A DNA stretch of 64,000 bases, from positions 37,140,773-37,204,772 of the forward strand of contig OX243818.1 in the NCBI GenBank assembly GCA_945859605.1. Reading direction: 5' to 3'. This document shows, in pieces, positions 24,501-38,000 of this stretch. This stretch comes from Lumbricus rubellus (Eukaryota > Annelida > Clitellata > Crassiclitellata > Lumbricidae). The notes below the pieces were generated by a model. The model saw nothing but the letters and a program-made list of their open reading frames with translations, did not search any database and was not told the origin of the DNA. How positions within the stretch are numbered: position 1 is the first letter of the stretch; each line of letters opens with the position of its first letter. Both the position numbers and the translations under genes were made by a program.

Positions 24501-27500
24501 TGCAATAAATTCTTCATTCGGTTGAATATTTTCCAAGAGATAATTTCGGTTATTTCTGATGATTGCAGATATTCTCTTTGTTTCTCTATTGTAATCTACA
24601 TGTAAAAGTGCAACGCTTCCGTTACTTGTTAAGTGACACCATAACTTTATTAGGCGACCTTACAACTTGTTAATGGCAAGCTTTTTGGTTGCTTTCCATT
24701 TTGAGGTGATGAAATTCGCAATATTATTAATTTTGAACCAAAAACAGCATTCAAGGAAACGCAGCGCCTGCAAGATTAGGCTTATAAATATTAATGCCTC
24801 ATAAAACGAGTAGCCTATCAATCCCATTACCGATCTTTTGTTAAGCTCGAAATATTTCTAAGGCGTCTCACTCGTTTTATATTAAGCCAGATATAGTATC
24901 TTAGTTGTATCTTAGTTGTCAAGGTGAATTATTTCTTCTGGCTATAGGCCTAGGTCTATTCCTAATTGTATGGCCAGCATTTGCGACAATCCATTACGCG
25001 ACCCCAAATAAAATCACAATAAAAGAGAACTACCTACCTTTCAACCTATGCCAAATGGCCTTCCTAAATACCCGTCTCGTTACTCGTTGAAACCAACAGA
25101 AGTCGACTGATGCCAAAGTTTTTATGACGTCTTCGTGTCTCTGTAGGGGTGTGGAATTCAGTGTCCACTGAAGAAACGAGTTTTCTAAGACGACGTCCAG
25201 CAGCTCCAATGGAAGATCATTCAGCTATAAATTAAAGCGGGCTATAATATTATCTCTAATTGTTGCCTTTACGCAACAAACTACGCTTCAAATAATTTTA
25301 GGCAATTTTTTAAGGTTGTTTCTATAGAGAGTCGAAAATGCATATAAGAGAGTTTTAAATGTAGGCCTACAAAAAGTTGAGTTGGCCTAATTTTTGATTT
25401 TATCTAAAGTTAATTGGTAATTAGAAAGTCAGTTTCACTTTCATTTGATAAAAAAAATCAAAAAATAAATATGTCATTTTAGAAAACAGTGTTCCGCATC
25501 AGTAGGCCTAACAACAGCAGCCAATTAGAGCATGTTGGCTCATATAGGCCTACTTACTTCGGTTCTTTAGTCACGCCAATATACATGTAATTATTGAAGA
25601 TGGAAACTGTGCAAAAGAAATTCGATAGCACCTGCAAAGGGTTTCAATCTCGCAACCTGCCTCAAAAATAGCCTACTTGGCAGAATCGTTGTATAGAAAA
25701 TATTACCTAAATATTAAGCTGCCGGTCTTGAAGATTTTAATGTGGTCTGTCATGTCATGTCATTCCGCCATCGTCGCTCTGCGACGGTTGGCTACACGAA
25801 TGGATCAGCATCCTCCACAGTTGTCTATTTCCTGCCATGTTTATTAGTATCCTCCCCGTCCTCCAGTCCATTGCAAGATGTTGTCTATCCATGCCGTTCT
25901 AGGTCTTCCTCTTCCTCTTTTCCAATCCATCAATCCCTTCAGCAGGCGGTTTTCTATGCTGTCCTTTTGTTGTCTCATGACGTGTCCGAAGTATCGCAAC
26001 TTTCTTGTTTTTACGTGGGTCAACAGTTCTTGCTTTGTTCCTGCTATGGTGTAAACCTGTTCGTTGATCAATTGTCCATGGGATTCTTGGTATCTTTCGA
26101 ATGCTTGAATACGTATTTCCTCCTCTTTTTTAATGTCCATGCCTCACACCCGTATGTCGCCACTGGCCACACCAAGGCCTTCAACAGTCTAGTTTTTGTT
26201 CTGTTGCTGACAGCTTTGTTTTTCCAAACCTTCGTCAGATTGATCAGGCTCGGCATTCCCATCGCTAGTCTTGATCTTAGTGTGGTCCAGCTGTTGCTAT
26301 GTATGGAAGTGAGAGTTAGACATTGAAGAGAAGAGCGAGGAAGAAACTTTGAATGCATTGTGACGAACTCTTTCAGATAATTAGGCTATGTCCTCTGAGC
26401 AAGCCAAACATGGACCGATAAAATGCAAAATGTATCGGTAGGTTAGGCCTACTTGAGACTGCTGGTGTCGAGAGGAAAGGAAGCTATGGACGCATTCTGA
26501 GAGAGGAAAGGAAGCTATGGACACATTTTGAGAGAAGAAAGAAGGTTGCTTGGAGATAATTCAAGACACTTCACCAGGGTCACGTGAACGAATTGGATGG
26601 ATGACATTAAAACGTGAAATGAACTGTCATCGGCTGAACTGATAAAGAAGGCAAAGACCAGAGAGCAATGGAGCATAATTGTGTATGACGGGACCAACCA
26701 TCGTTTCGAGAATGGGTGAGCACAGACCAGGACAGGACTGAAACTTTCGGTGGCAGTGCATGTTGCACCCATTCAAAGTTGTAGGTCTGCTTGTAACGGT
26801 AGTTTTGCTGATCAGAATATTTATTATAGTCCTACCATTTTTGACAACAAAAATTTCGAATTCTAAAACAAAAGAGAATGCCTACTTGTAACATTCATGA
26901 CGTGCTTTTCTCGGTATCAAACTGCACCAACTTTTTAACCTTCTGTTTTCACCAGCTGTGATGATTTTTTTTGTTTTGGGAATTAGGAAAGACCTATCGA
27001 AGACTAGATTCGTAAAGTAATGGTAAGTCAGATTTCAAAATAAAAATCACATTTGCAAACATGTAGGCCTAAGATACTAACTTATCAGACAAAACTGACT
27101 AGTCTTAGGCTATATGATATCCTATTGGTTCTGAAAGGTGGAGTGAGGCAGAACAAGACTTAGGCCTATTAGGAAATAAGCAAAGTTTGAACTTTTGAAA
27201 AATCACTCGCGGCCCGTCGCGGGCTCCTTTAGTTTTAAATTTACGCATATTGGGATTAGGAAAATTTATGGTAAGAATTAGGAGTGCCACAAAAGTGTGC
27301 ATATTATTTTAATGTAGATAAAACCATAGCTTAGCATGAAACAATAACACTAAAAGCAATGTGAGGAATAAGCACTCCAATAAAAACTCGCATTAAACTT
27401 AACATTTAACCACTTAGGTCTAAACATTTTCGGAAATATGCATTAGCAATAGAGACAGAACAGCTAGGCCTACTTGTCGTTGTTTGTAAACTTTATATTT

Positions 27501-30500
27501 AACACATATTTTACATTAAGTTAAAAATGGTCCAAATTGGATCCCTAGGTCTATTGACGCCTGTTGATTTAGATTTAGAAATATTTAGTTGGCGAGTTCA
27601 ATTTAAGTTCATGATGTGCATTTATGTAGCGCCTCTTCAAGGGGGGCTACTCAGAGGCACTCCCAACTCCAGCGCGGATACATAAAACTGTCTTAAGATG
27701 AGAGGAAAGTCTGAGAAGAATTTTTAGAAAGGGAGCGGAGTGTCAGTTGACCATTCCAGGTTCAGGGTCCTACCACCGAGAATTGTAGAATTTTATTTAA
27801 ATAAACCTAACAACTTGTGAGGGTGATATGGAAAAGAATCCCCCAAATTATTTTCCCCATTGTGCTAAGAGACACCCTAATGAATAGGCTATTTTATGCA
27901 GAGGTAATTTTTGCGAAAATTAATTGAGCCTATGTAAAATAGCTAACATTCTTACCGCTGTCCTGGCAGTTTCTTGATATTTCTCTGTTTAAAATAAAAA
28001 AATTGAAAAACATACTTTTTATAGAATGTATCTTTAATAGGCCTATAGGCCATACAGGCCTAATTTATATTTTAGGCCTACTGAATGGCGTTATTGGCAC
28101 ATGGGCATAAATACAAAATGGATATTCGAATTAATAAATGATACCCTAAATCTTTTCAGGCGTTGACATTCTGATCAATTAAATTATTTCTGATCGTTAA
28201 AGTGCAATCGACAAGATGATCTGAATAGACATGCAAGAAACAGGCAATAAAGAGATATCCTAAAGACCTAAAGTCCAGACTCCAGAATAGGCTGCCTAAG
28301 AAATCTAATAGGCCTAGCCTATATAAAGCGAAGTCGTCTGTTTGTGTGTATTCTGTCCCAAGAAAGGTTCTGAAGCTCCAGGGTTTCAGTTGACTAAACA
28401 ATTTTTAAATAACTCACCAAAATTTGTAGGTCAACGCGACTATTTTCAGCTCTCAATTAACTTTAAATCCCGAGTTAGGGGCATCTTTAATTTCAGTGAT
28501 AAGCGCCTACAAGATTAGTTCAAAAGCCTTTCACGCCGCAACGCAAAATATCACGCATCCATTGCTGAGCAGACGTCATGACGCCATATCTTGACGCCAT
28601 TCTCGCCGCTTTCAGAATAATTACCTAAGTTACTCAGAGGCTTTACAGCGTGATTTCGCGTTTCGGAAATCTCGCGACTTATGGTCAACTTTACAACGTG
28701 ATTTCGGGACAAAGATTTTCGGAAATCTGGCAACCCTGCGGTTTTGTTGAATTTTCAAATGGCGGTCGAACGGATTGCAAAGTTCACTTTTTGTGGAAAA
28801 GATTGCGTTTTTTGGGGAAAAAGCATCAAAGAACATGGTCCTATTGGAATGGAAGTTTTTGTTAAATTTTCAAAACAATCTGTGCGTTACTTTCCGAGAA
28901 CACTGGGAACAAACTATTGGAAAGTTTCATTTTTATTTATATACAGGGTGGGCCAAAAAAGTAATCCCCTACGATATTTTGCCAATATCTTGGCCAAAAG
29001 TAGGAATTTTTCAAATCCAGTTTCACGGGCTTGAAGTTTATTCATATCTATGTATAACAGCCAAATTTCATCGCCATATGTGAAACAGAACAAAAGTTGT
29101 ATCACTTTTAATGAGGTCACCCACCATTTTTTGACGATTCAAAAACGAAACGCATAAAAATTAGGTTTCTTGCTAATATCATGGCCAGAAGTATGCATTT
29201 CGAAATGAAATTTTCAAGGCTTATAGACAATTCATATATACACATGATGGCCAGATTTCATAAAAATATTCCAGACACAACAAAAGTTATACCACTTCTA
29301 GTGAGGCCACCCACCTTTTTTGACGATTCAAAAACGAAACACAGCAAAAAGTAACAAAAACACGATTTTATTAAGTCTCATCTCAAATAACTGTTGTCAA
29401 ATGAACTTGTTAGTGCTTCACAACTTGTTTTCAATGTGCCCACCACCAGTGACAAAACTTTTGTGGAGTATCTTTGCAAAGTTCTTCATGGACCTGTTGA
29501 TTAACGTCACAGATTCCTTATTTACCAATTTGATTGTCATCTTGCTAAGTGACTTCTCAGTGATGTGCTGCTACGCTGGTACTCTGTTTCTTTTTTAAAG
29601 AGTATTAATAATGATCATCTGGCAATATCAATGCTATTTGATAACAAATATGTGAAATTAGACTTAATAAAATTGTGGTTTTGCTACTTTTTGTTGCGTT
29701 ACCCTTCAGAATCGTCAAAAAACGGTGGGGCGTCACTGAATGTGGTAAAACATTTGCACTGTTTGAAATATTTTTTATGAAATCTGACCATCATGTGTAA
29801 ATAGGAATTGTCTTTAAGCCTGTAAAATTTCAATTCGATATTCTTAGGCTACTTCTGGCCAAGATATTGGCCAGAATAATTAAATTGGTGTTTTGCAACT
29901 TTTTGTTGCGTCACGTTTTTGAATCGTCAAAAAACGGTGGGTGGTCTCACTAAAAGTGGTATAACTTTTGTTCTGTTTGAAATATGTTGATGAAATCTGG
30001 CCATCATGTGTAAATATGAATTGTCTTTAAGCCAATAAAATTTCATTTCGAAATTCTTACTTCTGGCCAAGATATGGGCAAAAAACCGTAGAGTATTACT
30101 TTTTTATGGCCCACCCTGTAGATAGATTACCAAATTCATTCAATTAGAGTGTAGGCGGCAGGTCTACTGTATGGCATTTAGGGTGTATACCTATTACAAC
30201 GCGATTTCTTGGTATGAATCCGATCTGTCCGCTTTCCAACAACCGCACCATCCACCACCCGACTGCGTCTCTGCAACAAAATTTTACATATAACCGATGA
30301 TGAGCTTTTTTATTAGTTACCGTACCTTATCGGCCTTTTCAGAAAAGTGCTAAAATGCGTGTTACTTAAAGGCCAGACGTTGAGATTGAACCAAGTTGAG
30401 ATAGGAAGTAGGCTAATAATTCAAAAGCTCCGCAGTCTTTTAGTTCTGCATTAGTCCTACTCAATGGATTAAGAACCACGGCGCATAAAAGAAAGGCTAG

Positions 30501-33500
30501 GAACTATACTACAGTTTTACTACACCTACAATATTCAAACAATGTCATTGAAATTCAGGAAAGTTATAGCTAAATAGCAAGCAATGTAAATAGGGCCTAC
30601 ATTTACAGATTTTACTCTAACTGTCCGCCTTTAGCTTCTACGCATGCGCGAAGTCGCTTGCGCCATTCACGCACCGCCGAGTCAATAATTCGCTGGTCAA
30701 GATCGTTCCAAGCCTGCATTATTCGCTTACGAAGATCTTCAACATCACAGACCTTTGCTTTGTACACCATTTCCTACTTTTCGTAGCAATAAGCCTAGAC
30801 TACTCAAAATGATCGTCTGTAGGCCTATGTAGCAGTTGGAACTCAAAAGAGAGAAATTGCAGCCGACCGCCTTTTAAGCACACGTCCGACGTAACGGCGA
30901 CGTTTAGCTAATCCCTTGGTGTCAGTCGGTGTTTCTTCTCTGGGGCGCACGTCAATTCACTTTGTTGAACCGGGGTAAAAAATCAACGGCCAATACTACA
31001 TAGATGTTTTCCTCTTAGAAGGCCTTCTATATACCTGAAATTCGAGAACTCTGAATTTTACATTCTCCAGCAAGATGGTGCTCCAACGCACAGAGATCAC
31101 TTCTCACGCATGAACCTCCTGACTTCATAATTCCTACTCTATGACCCCCTAACAGCCCAGATCTTAATTCCGTCGATTACAAAATATGGGGATTCATGCA
31201 GGAAATGGTGTACAGAACAAAGGTCCGTGATGTTGAAGATCTTCGGAAGCGAATCATGCAAACTTAGAACGATCTTGACCAGCGAATTATTGACTCGGCG
31301 GTGCGTGAATGGCGCAAGCGACTTCGCGCATGCGTAGTAGCTAAAGGCGGAAAGTTAGAGTAAAAACGGTAAATGTATTTTCATTGCTTGCTACTTAGCT
31401 ATAACTTTCCTGAATTTCATTGACATTGTTTGAAAATTGTTAAAATGATAACGATTTTTCTAGGGGTTTCCTTTTTTATGCCTCACGGTGTACAGTAATC
31501 GGCTCATACTGGCCTACACAATAGGAATCAGTGGCGTAGCAATAGGGCGTGTAGTCTGTCCCGGCAGTAAGAGGCCCCCCGGCGGTCAGAGTCAATTTTT
31601 TTAACTTTCTGAATATTCAGAACGTAATCAAGTCTAGCCTACAAGTTTGGCGTACACATTCAAAAGTGTCATTGGTTTAAGCTCTAATTCAACTTTCTCT
31701 GGTAGACTGAGGAAATAAAAAATGTTTTATAAATATAGGCCTAAATGAGAGAAAATAATAAAAATTGTGGTAGGCTAATTATATATTTAATTTCGAGTGC
31801 GAAATATGCAGTGTCTATAATATCAAAAGAGGGGTTTTTGCGAAACCTTTTTGTTTGAAATCGAGGGGGTTAAAGCACTGAAGGGGCCCGCCACCAAAAC
31901 CCTGCACAGGGGCCCCCAGACACCTTGCTACGCCTCTGATAGGAATGGACATTTTTGAAGTTGTTTCTTTTTATTCTCCAACCCACCATTTCGTCGCCTC
32001 AGAATTATCTTGTCGTATGTCCATTTTTTCAAACTCGAGTTTAGACTTGTTTTGTAGCAAAAAATTGTTTATCTTTCTTCACTGTTAACCGTTAGGAGAT
32101 ACGACGAGTCGTTTTAAAGATATTCAACGAAAACTACTTGTCGTATGTCCAACTTCAGTGTTGCTTTGTCGTATCTCCAATTTATTTTGCCGTATCTCCA
32201 GTGCCGCATTCACGGTTTAAAAGTGCATTGTCGTATGTCCAGAAAAGCTCGTCGTTGATTGGACGATGGAGATACGACATCCCACTTCGCAGTGTCATAG
32301 TGTCGTATGTCCAGGAAATAAAAACGTTCCTTTAATAAAAAAGGGTATTAAACCTGAGAAAATTGAAACGAACAAAGTCGCACATGATTGTATATTGCTT
32401 TCTTTTATTAGGCCTATTTCATATTTAAAAAAATTCACACGTCAGGATGACTTGCAATTGATTTAAATCCATTTTATACAACATTTTTCAAAATTTCACA
32501 AAAGCCACTCTAAGTTTCAGCTTAATTTTAGTGCAATATCCTTTAATTAATGTCGATGCTTTAATATGACGTCCTTGCTTGAAGTTTTTTTGCACTGGAT
32601 ATATATTTTTTTGGCGTCCAAAGTTGCGAAACTTCTACCTCGTTTTTCTCGGAATTCACAAAAGTGGACACACGCGAAGATGACTCTCAGGCGACGGTTT
32701 GGTGATGCAACTCATAGAGACTCTTTTATCCAAAATATTTTGGATAAAAATTGGCATTTAATGAGGTGTGAACTGATCCATATTGAGAAGTCAAATGGCT
32801 TATTTCTGCCCAGGGATATTCTTCTGCGTCACCAGGTTATAAATTATTTGTGAATTAGCAAATGATATCTTGATTCTAGAGTTTAAACTTAAAATTAGTG
32901 GAAAAATTATGTATCACAACCATTTTACACTGAATTTAACAGAATAGTCACGTATGCGGACGTTTCGTCAACGGACGATTCGTCCACGGACTATTCGTCA
33001 CAAGGAATAAATTGAATAAATTCAGCTTCCGTTTAGACATGAGTTCAAGTAGGCTAATCGTTCCATCATGTATTTCAGCAAGAACTATTCTTCCTAGATC
33101 CGACTTCCATTTTGGAAAGACATTGTTTCATTATTCCAGCTTCTATTTATGCAAAAACTACATTTTTTCATCCAATTTCGATTAAAAACTACATTTTTTC
33201 ACCACAAAAGTTCTCTTTAAGCTATGAAATCTTTCCATCAATCCCGCTTCCATTTCAAGAAAACATATTTTCATTAATCCCGCTTTCACGTTACAAGAAT
33301 TCTTTTCATCAATCAGTTTTTACTCAACCCCCGCTAGACGAAACGTCCGCGAACCGAATATTCATGTGTTGTATATACAAATTGTCAACTCACCAAAATA
33401 AACCCAGATTTTGCCCGAAAAAACCCAGAAACCCAGACGAAGGCAAAAAACCCAGATCTAGTGGAAAAACCCAGCTGTGGCATCACTGATGATAAATTTT

Positions 33501-34986
33501 AATGCTATCATCTAAGTTTTGCAGTCCAATTTCCAATTTCTCCTCCGTCAAGCGCATGAGAAATTGGAAACTGGACTGCAAAACTTAGAAAATAATATGA
33601 AAATAAGTTTTGCAGAAAGTATCTTAAAACGATATAAATTAACTCATTCCGATATGAATTCGGTAATATTATTCATGAAGGTAATTGTATTAGGGCCTAA
33701 ATAGCCTACCTGAAAATTTATGGTTTAGGGCCTACTTGTATGGATTATGGAATTAGCATATGTCAAACATTGCCATGTGCTGTGTCTTTAAATGTTTGAC
33801 AGAAACCAGAAGCAAATTGTAAAAACTTCGTCAGCTTTGCACCAGCTCTAAATATTAATATTTTTAACCGTGAACTACTGGCACCTGGATTCGCCATATG
33901 GCGGGTTGGAGAACAAATTTAAATGACTTTCATTTTTAAGAACCACCCTACCACATAATAATATTATCACTGATTGTATGTAATTTAATTTCTTCATCAA
34001 TGAGAACTTTACCGTCTATAGAAACATGTTTATATGGGCTTACAGTAACCTACACAGTGGTTAAAGTGGTTTGGGTTCATGGGCGGAAACCCGGGCGGAG
34101 ACTTGGGGAGGGGGACGAACAAGTGGCCGAAGAAAAGACGCGAGATTTTTGGATGGACGAATGGCTGTGTCGTAAAAATGTCATATTTTGCCTGAAAAAT
34201 TTTTTGACGCCCTTCTTTTTTAGTCATCTGGCCGAAGAGTCAAGAAAATTTTAACATTTTCTATTTGGACTGCCAAAAAAGTTGATGACCTTTTTTGCGC
34301 TCAACGATTGGGGTGGGGAGGAAGGGGTCAAATGCATGGGCCGTCCCCCAACACCTCCATTAGGGGGGACCGTCCCTTCTGTCCTCCTAGGTCTCCGCCC
34401 ATGTTTGGGTGAGCAGTGGGAACGTCGACGAAAACTTTTATTGAGACATATTTCTTTCCATGCATGGTGAACAGTGGACACGTAAGCAAAGAATTCCGTG
34501 AGCAGTGGGAACATTTCCACCCACGTCAAACCCTGGGCCTATTGCGATGATCTATCAAATAATAATTGTCTGAAGCATAGTCACCCGATGTTCACATGAG
34601 AAATTGTCTGCATTTTGTCCCCTTTCTTGAATGTTGACATCACTGAATAAAGATTCACTATTTTCGATGGTGGCCTTTCATAATCTCCGAATTTATATTT
34701 ATATTTATATTCTTCATAATATTTCCGTTTTGGTGATAGTGTGGTATCTTTTATTTGCTTCGTAGCTGTCAAATATTCCATCAATATTCCACCCTGTAAA
34801 GTATCGTCGATTTCTAACTCCTCTCCTTTAGTCAACAATCCTTGACGCATTAAAAAAACATTCAATTGCATTTTTTCTCTTTTGCTCATCTGCCTCGGAT
34901 CAAAGTCATGAGTTGCGCACAACTTAAATTCTTCTGGAAGTAAAAAGCACAGCGTATGCATATTATAGCCTATAATTATGTATATT

Positions 34987-35045
<59 letters not shown>

Positions 35046-38000
35046 CTCGTGATTTGCTGAATTTATTGTTTACAATTTATATATGTCTATATGCAGTCAT
35101 CAAAGCATTTGAAATACAAGACCAATTTATGACTCAAAGCAACGACAAGGTGAAGTGATTTAATTTCAATTTATTCGAAAACTAATGATTTTGAGACTTT
35201 ACAGCATTTACCCATATAGCCTAACTGTGGACTTTTTATGGAGCCCTTATTGAGTTTCAATTACCAGGCAGGTTGATCTTAAAATTAGTCAGAAATCCGG
35301 GTAAGCTATATTATATTTAGGCTAATAATAGTTTATTTAAGCGCTTTTTACCTAACCTAATCGGAACTCAAGTGATATAGGCTATGCGATATATTTCAAG
35401 TGATATATGTGATATATTTAATTGAGCGCCTCTGAGTAGCCCCTACTAGAGGCGCTATATAAATGCATAATAATGAATGAATGAATAATGAATTCAGGGA
35501 ATAAACTGATTTGATTTGATTTGAATGAATGCGCGACGCATTGATGAAATGGCGTAGGCCTAAGTATTATGCTACACACTTTATTTTACGAACTATTAGG
35601 CCTACGTCTACTATAATTGGCGAGACCACGAAAATATGTTAGTTTGTTATCAGTGGCTGCACTACTATAATAGCAGAGGAAACCAGGCCAAAAATAATGC
35701 TCTAGTGGAAACCTTGTGCCCTAGTCGTTTTCCTACCACAAGACTTCCAGAATATGTCCACTGTCCATGCCAAGACTTTATTTGCTGCATGAATCTCGTC
35801 TGCAAGCACTGTCCTACTTGTACGAGTGCCCTGGCTATGATCTGCAGGTTACCAAATACTATTGATACCTGACCATGAATCGTTCAAATATTTTTTAACC
35901 GTTAACGAGTAGCCTATTGCTATAAAAAGGATCGAATTAATCATACGTAGACCATAGGCATAGGGGAGATTTCAGCAGTGGGGGGTTCAAGATTTTACTT
36001 CTGCCCGAAAAATAAATCCGGAATAAATGACTTAAAAAGAGGGAATTGTTTTCATCATTATTATTTTGTTCTCGATAAATGATTTATTATTAACAAGAAG
36101 CCGTAGTAATAGTGACAGCAGTAAAGTAGGCCTAGCCATGATAATGTTATAATAACGTTATGTTTAGCCTCGTAGTGCAGTGTTTAACGAGTCTCAAGCC
36201 AAAGTTACAACAATAGAGGACCGTGTAGCACAATGCTTGTGGGGCACGGTGGTGCAGCCGAAGGGTTGCAGGTTCAAATCCACCTCAAGTCGCCGCGTAG
36301 GGACCTTGGGCAAGTCCTTCACTTGCTATTATTGCTCAGCGCTTCGGCGTGAAACTCCGCTGTCTAGTCGGGAGCGCCGCCTCTGAAAAGATAGCTCGAA
36401 GGGGCGCTAATACAAGTGCACATACATACAAACAAAGCAATCAATCAATCAATCAATTTTCGTTTAATCAAAACTTCAGGCTGGCAGAACGCAGCATGTT
36501 ACATACATGTACAGCTAATTGACAAAGGTTTTATACAGGATGGCTCAAAAATGTACCACCGGATAAAATGCGATAACTTCGCAGTCGATTGAACTTTTTC
36601 TCTGAAAATTTCCCAATTTGAAGGAGAATGAATTTACAACAATCCCATAAACTGAGACCTTAATATACAAAATATGACCAAATACCGGTCCAAGAGCTTA
36701 CATGATAAACAGCTTCTTTACAGCTCTTAGTAAGGTTGTACGACATCATCATCATTTTGTGAGTTGTAATTTGCAAACAAATCGCAATGAAATCACATGT
36801 ATTGTAACATGATTCTCCAAAAATTCGAAGAAACGAAATTGAAAGTTTAAACAGCTGTAACTTTTGAAAACATGAAACTTTTCAAGTGAAACTTTCAGGG
36901 GTTGTTGGAGCAAAAAGATTTCTAAAGAAGTTTCCTCATACAAACTGGTCTCATAGTGGATTGAAGATCATTCGCAAAATTGATAGTACTGGAACTTTCC
37001 AACGTCTTTCCGGCAGTGGCCGTCCGCGCACTGCTCGAACTGCTGACAAAATTGAAGAAGTTGAAACACTTGTTTTGAATCAGGACACACCGTACTCAAA
37101 GACAAATTGCTCGGGAAGTTGGTATATCTCAACGTTCCGTTAATCGTATTGTGAAGAAAGACTTACGTTTGATATGCATGAAAAAACGTAGGGCACATGA
37201 ATTGACCGTCGCCAACAAACAAGCTCGACTTGACCACAGTCGCATTTTGTTGCGTCGCTACCCAGCTAGTCTAGTGCATTTAATCTGGTTCACGGACGAA
37301 AAATTAATCACAGTTGCTTCTCCTAGCAATGCTCAAAATGATCGTCTGTATGTAGCAGTTGGAACTCGAAAGAGAGATATTGCAGCCGAACGCCTTTTAG
37401 GCACACGTCCCACGTTTAGCAAATCCCTGATGGTGTCAGTCGGTGTTTCTTCTCTGGGGCGCACATCAATTCACTTTGTTGAACCGGGGGTAAAAATCAA
37501 CGGCCAATACTACCGAGATGTTTTACTCATGGAAGGCCTTCTACGTGAAACTCGAGAACTCTCTGACTTTTACATTTTCCAGCAAGATGGTGCTCCAGCG
37601 CACAGAGCTCGAGAAACGGTTGCACTTCTGACGAATGAAACTCCTGACTTCATAATTCCTACATTATGGCCCCCTAACAGTCCAGATCTGAATCCAGTCG
37701 ATTATAAAATATGGGGATGTATGCAGGAAATGGTGTACAAAACAAAGGTCCGTGACGTTGAAGAACTTCGCAAGCGAATCATGCAAGCTTGGAACGATCT
37801 TGACCAGCGAATTATTGATTCGGCGGTGCGTGAATGGCGCAAGCGACTTCGCGCATGCGTAGAAGCTAAAGGCGGACAGTTTGAGTACAAACTGTAAATT
37901 TTTTCACATTGTCTGCTATTAAGCTCTAACTTCCCTGAATTTCATTGACATTGTTTGAATATTGTTAAAAATAATAACGATTTTCTAGGGGGTTCCTTTT

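Noticed and set aside
25742..26326. 194-aa plus-strand frame
   Set aside because: Antisense shadow of the minus-strand LINE relic, whose phrases are recognisable.
37151..37897. Active mariner transposase
   Set aside because: The catalytic part is open, but the N-terminal DNA-binding part is frameshifted near 37095 and the left terminus is missing.
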